In this document: piece after piece, positions 5,186 through 5,249 of the stretch
Position numbering within the stretch: position 1 is the first letter of the stretch
How the letters are laid out: every line of letters starts with the position of its first letter
NCBI GenBank assembly: GCA_023457235.1
Contig: JAEWMK010000498.1
Location: 1 to 5,249, forward strand
Source: Bacillota bacterium
Lineage (GTDB): Bacteria; Bacillota; Bacilli; Bacillales; Bacillaceae_J
Length of the DNA stretch: 5,249 nt
Direction: 5' to 3'
The notes under the pieces: model-generated
Seen by the model: only the letters and a program-made list of their open reading frames with translations
Told to the model about the DNA's origin: nothing
Databases searched by the model: none
Made by a program: the position numbers and the translations under genes

Positions 5186-5205
5186 AATTAACAGGGGCCT
5201 TAATT
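5186..5205. repeat. Short inverted repeat with GGGGCC loop
   Basis: AATTAA (5186-5191) pairs with TTAATT (5200-5205) around CAGGGGCC. The G-rich loop on an AT stem recalls the hairpins at 346 and 3323, though sequence identity is weak. It could be a third, diverged copy. Confidence 0.25.
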
Positions 5206-5249
5206 CCACTTTTCCCCCCGAAATTAACTGATGTAGCCTAAGTTAATAG

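Noticed and set aside
5118..5220. Open frame after the sigma operon ending in LINRGLNSTFPPEIN.
   Set aside because: It has no start codon or ribosome binding site, and the length is within chance for this composition.

Overview
The window is AT-rich and all its genes lie on the + strand. They have strong AAGGAGG-type ribosome binding sites and short T-tailed hairpin terminators. This, together with the protein families seen, points to a low-GC Gram-positive bacterium of the Bacillaceae type. It looks like an accessory stretch: small membrane or exported proteins, long gene-poor gaps with decayed-looking coding fragments, and then one intact regulatory operon.

Positions 1-2295 hold three small cell-surface proteins whose families I do not recognise. 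They are an 88-residue two-helix membrane protein (35-301), a 193-residue lipoprotein (434-1015) and a 203-residue protein anchored by one N-terminal helix (1260-1871). A good terminator follows the lipoprotein. The gap from 1872 to 2295 contains a possible coding remnant with an IYGLDRL motif, a long foldable inverted repeat, and a terminator that shares bases with it.

Positions 2296-3071 encode a DUF2628-like membrane protein with a C-terminal TPR-like domain, split by a single -1 frame change. The break falls at an A-AAA-AAG heptamer in the correct frame, followed at once by a predicted hairpin. It is therefore either an ordinary frameshift mutation, a sequencing error, or a programmed -1 frameshift site. 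After it come a 52-codon membrane ORF (3147-3305) and a terminator near 3371-3420.

Positions 3487-5113 form an intact two-gene regulatory operon. An ECF sigma factor (3601-4128) overlaps by 11 bases a membrane protein (4118-5113) with a cytoplasmic N-terminus, one membrane helix and an extracellular LytR-CpsA-Psr (LCP) domain. By position and topology the second gene is the likely anti-sigma factor. Its LCP domain keeps the SIPRDT signature but seems to have lost other residues normally needed for catalysis, so it may act as a sensor rather than an enzyme. A TGAACC-N17-CGTC promoter upstream of the sigma gene fits autoregulation. The last 136 bases hold no convincing gene. Three GGGC-looped hairpins at about 346, 3323 and 5186 may be copies of one short dispersed element.
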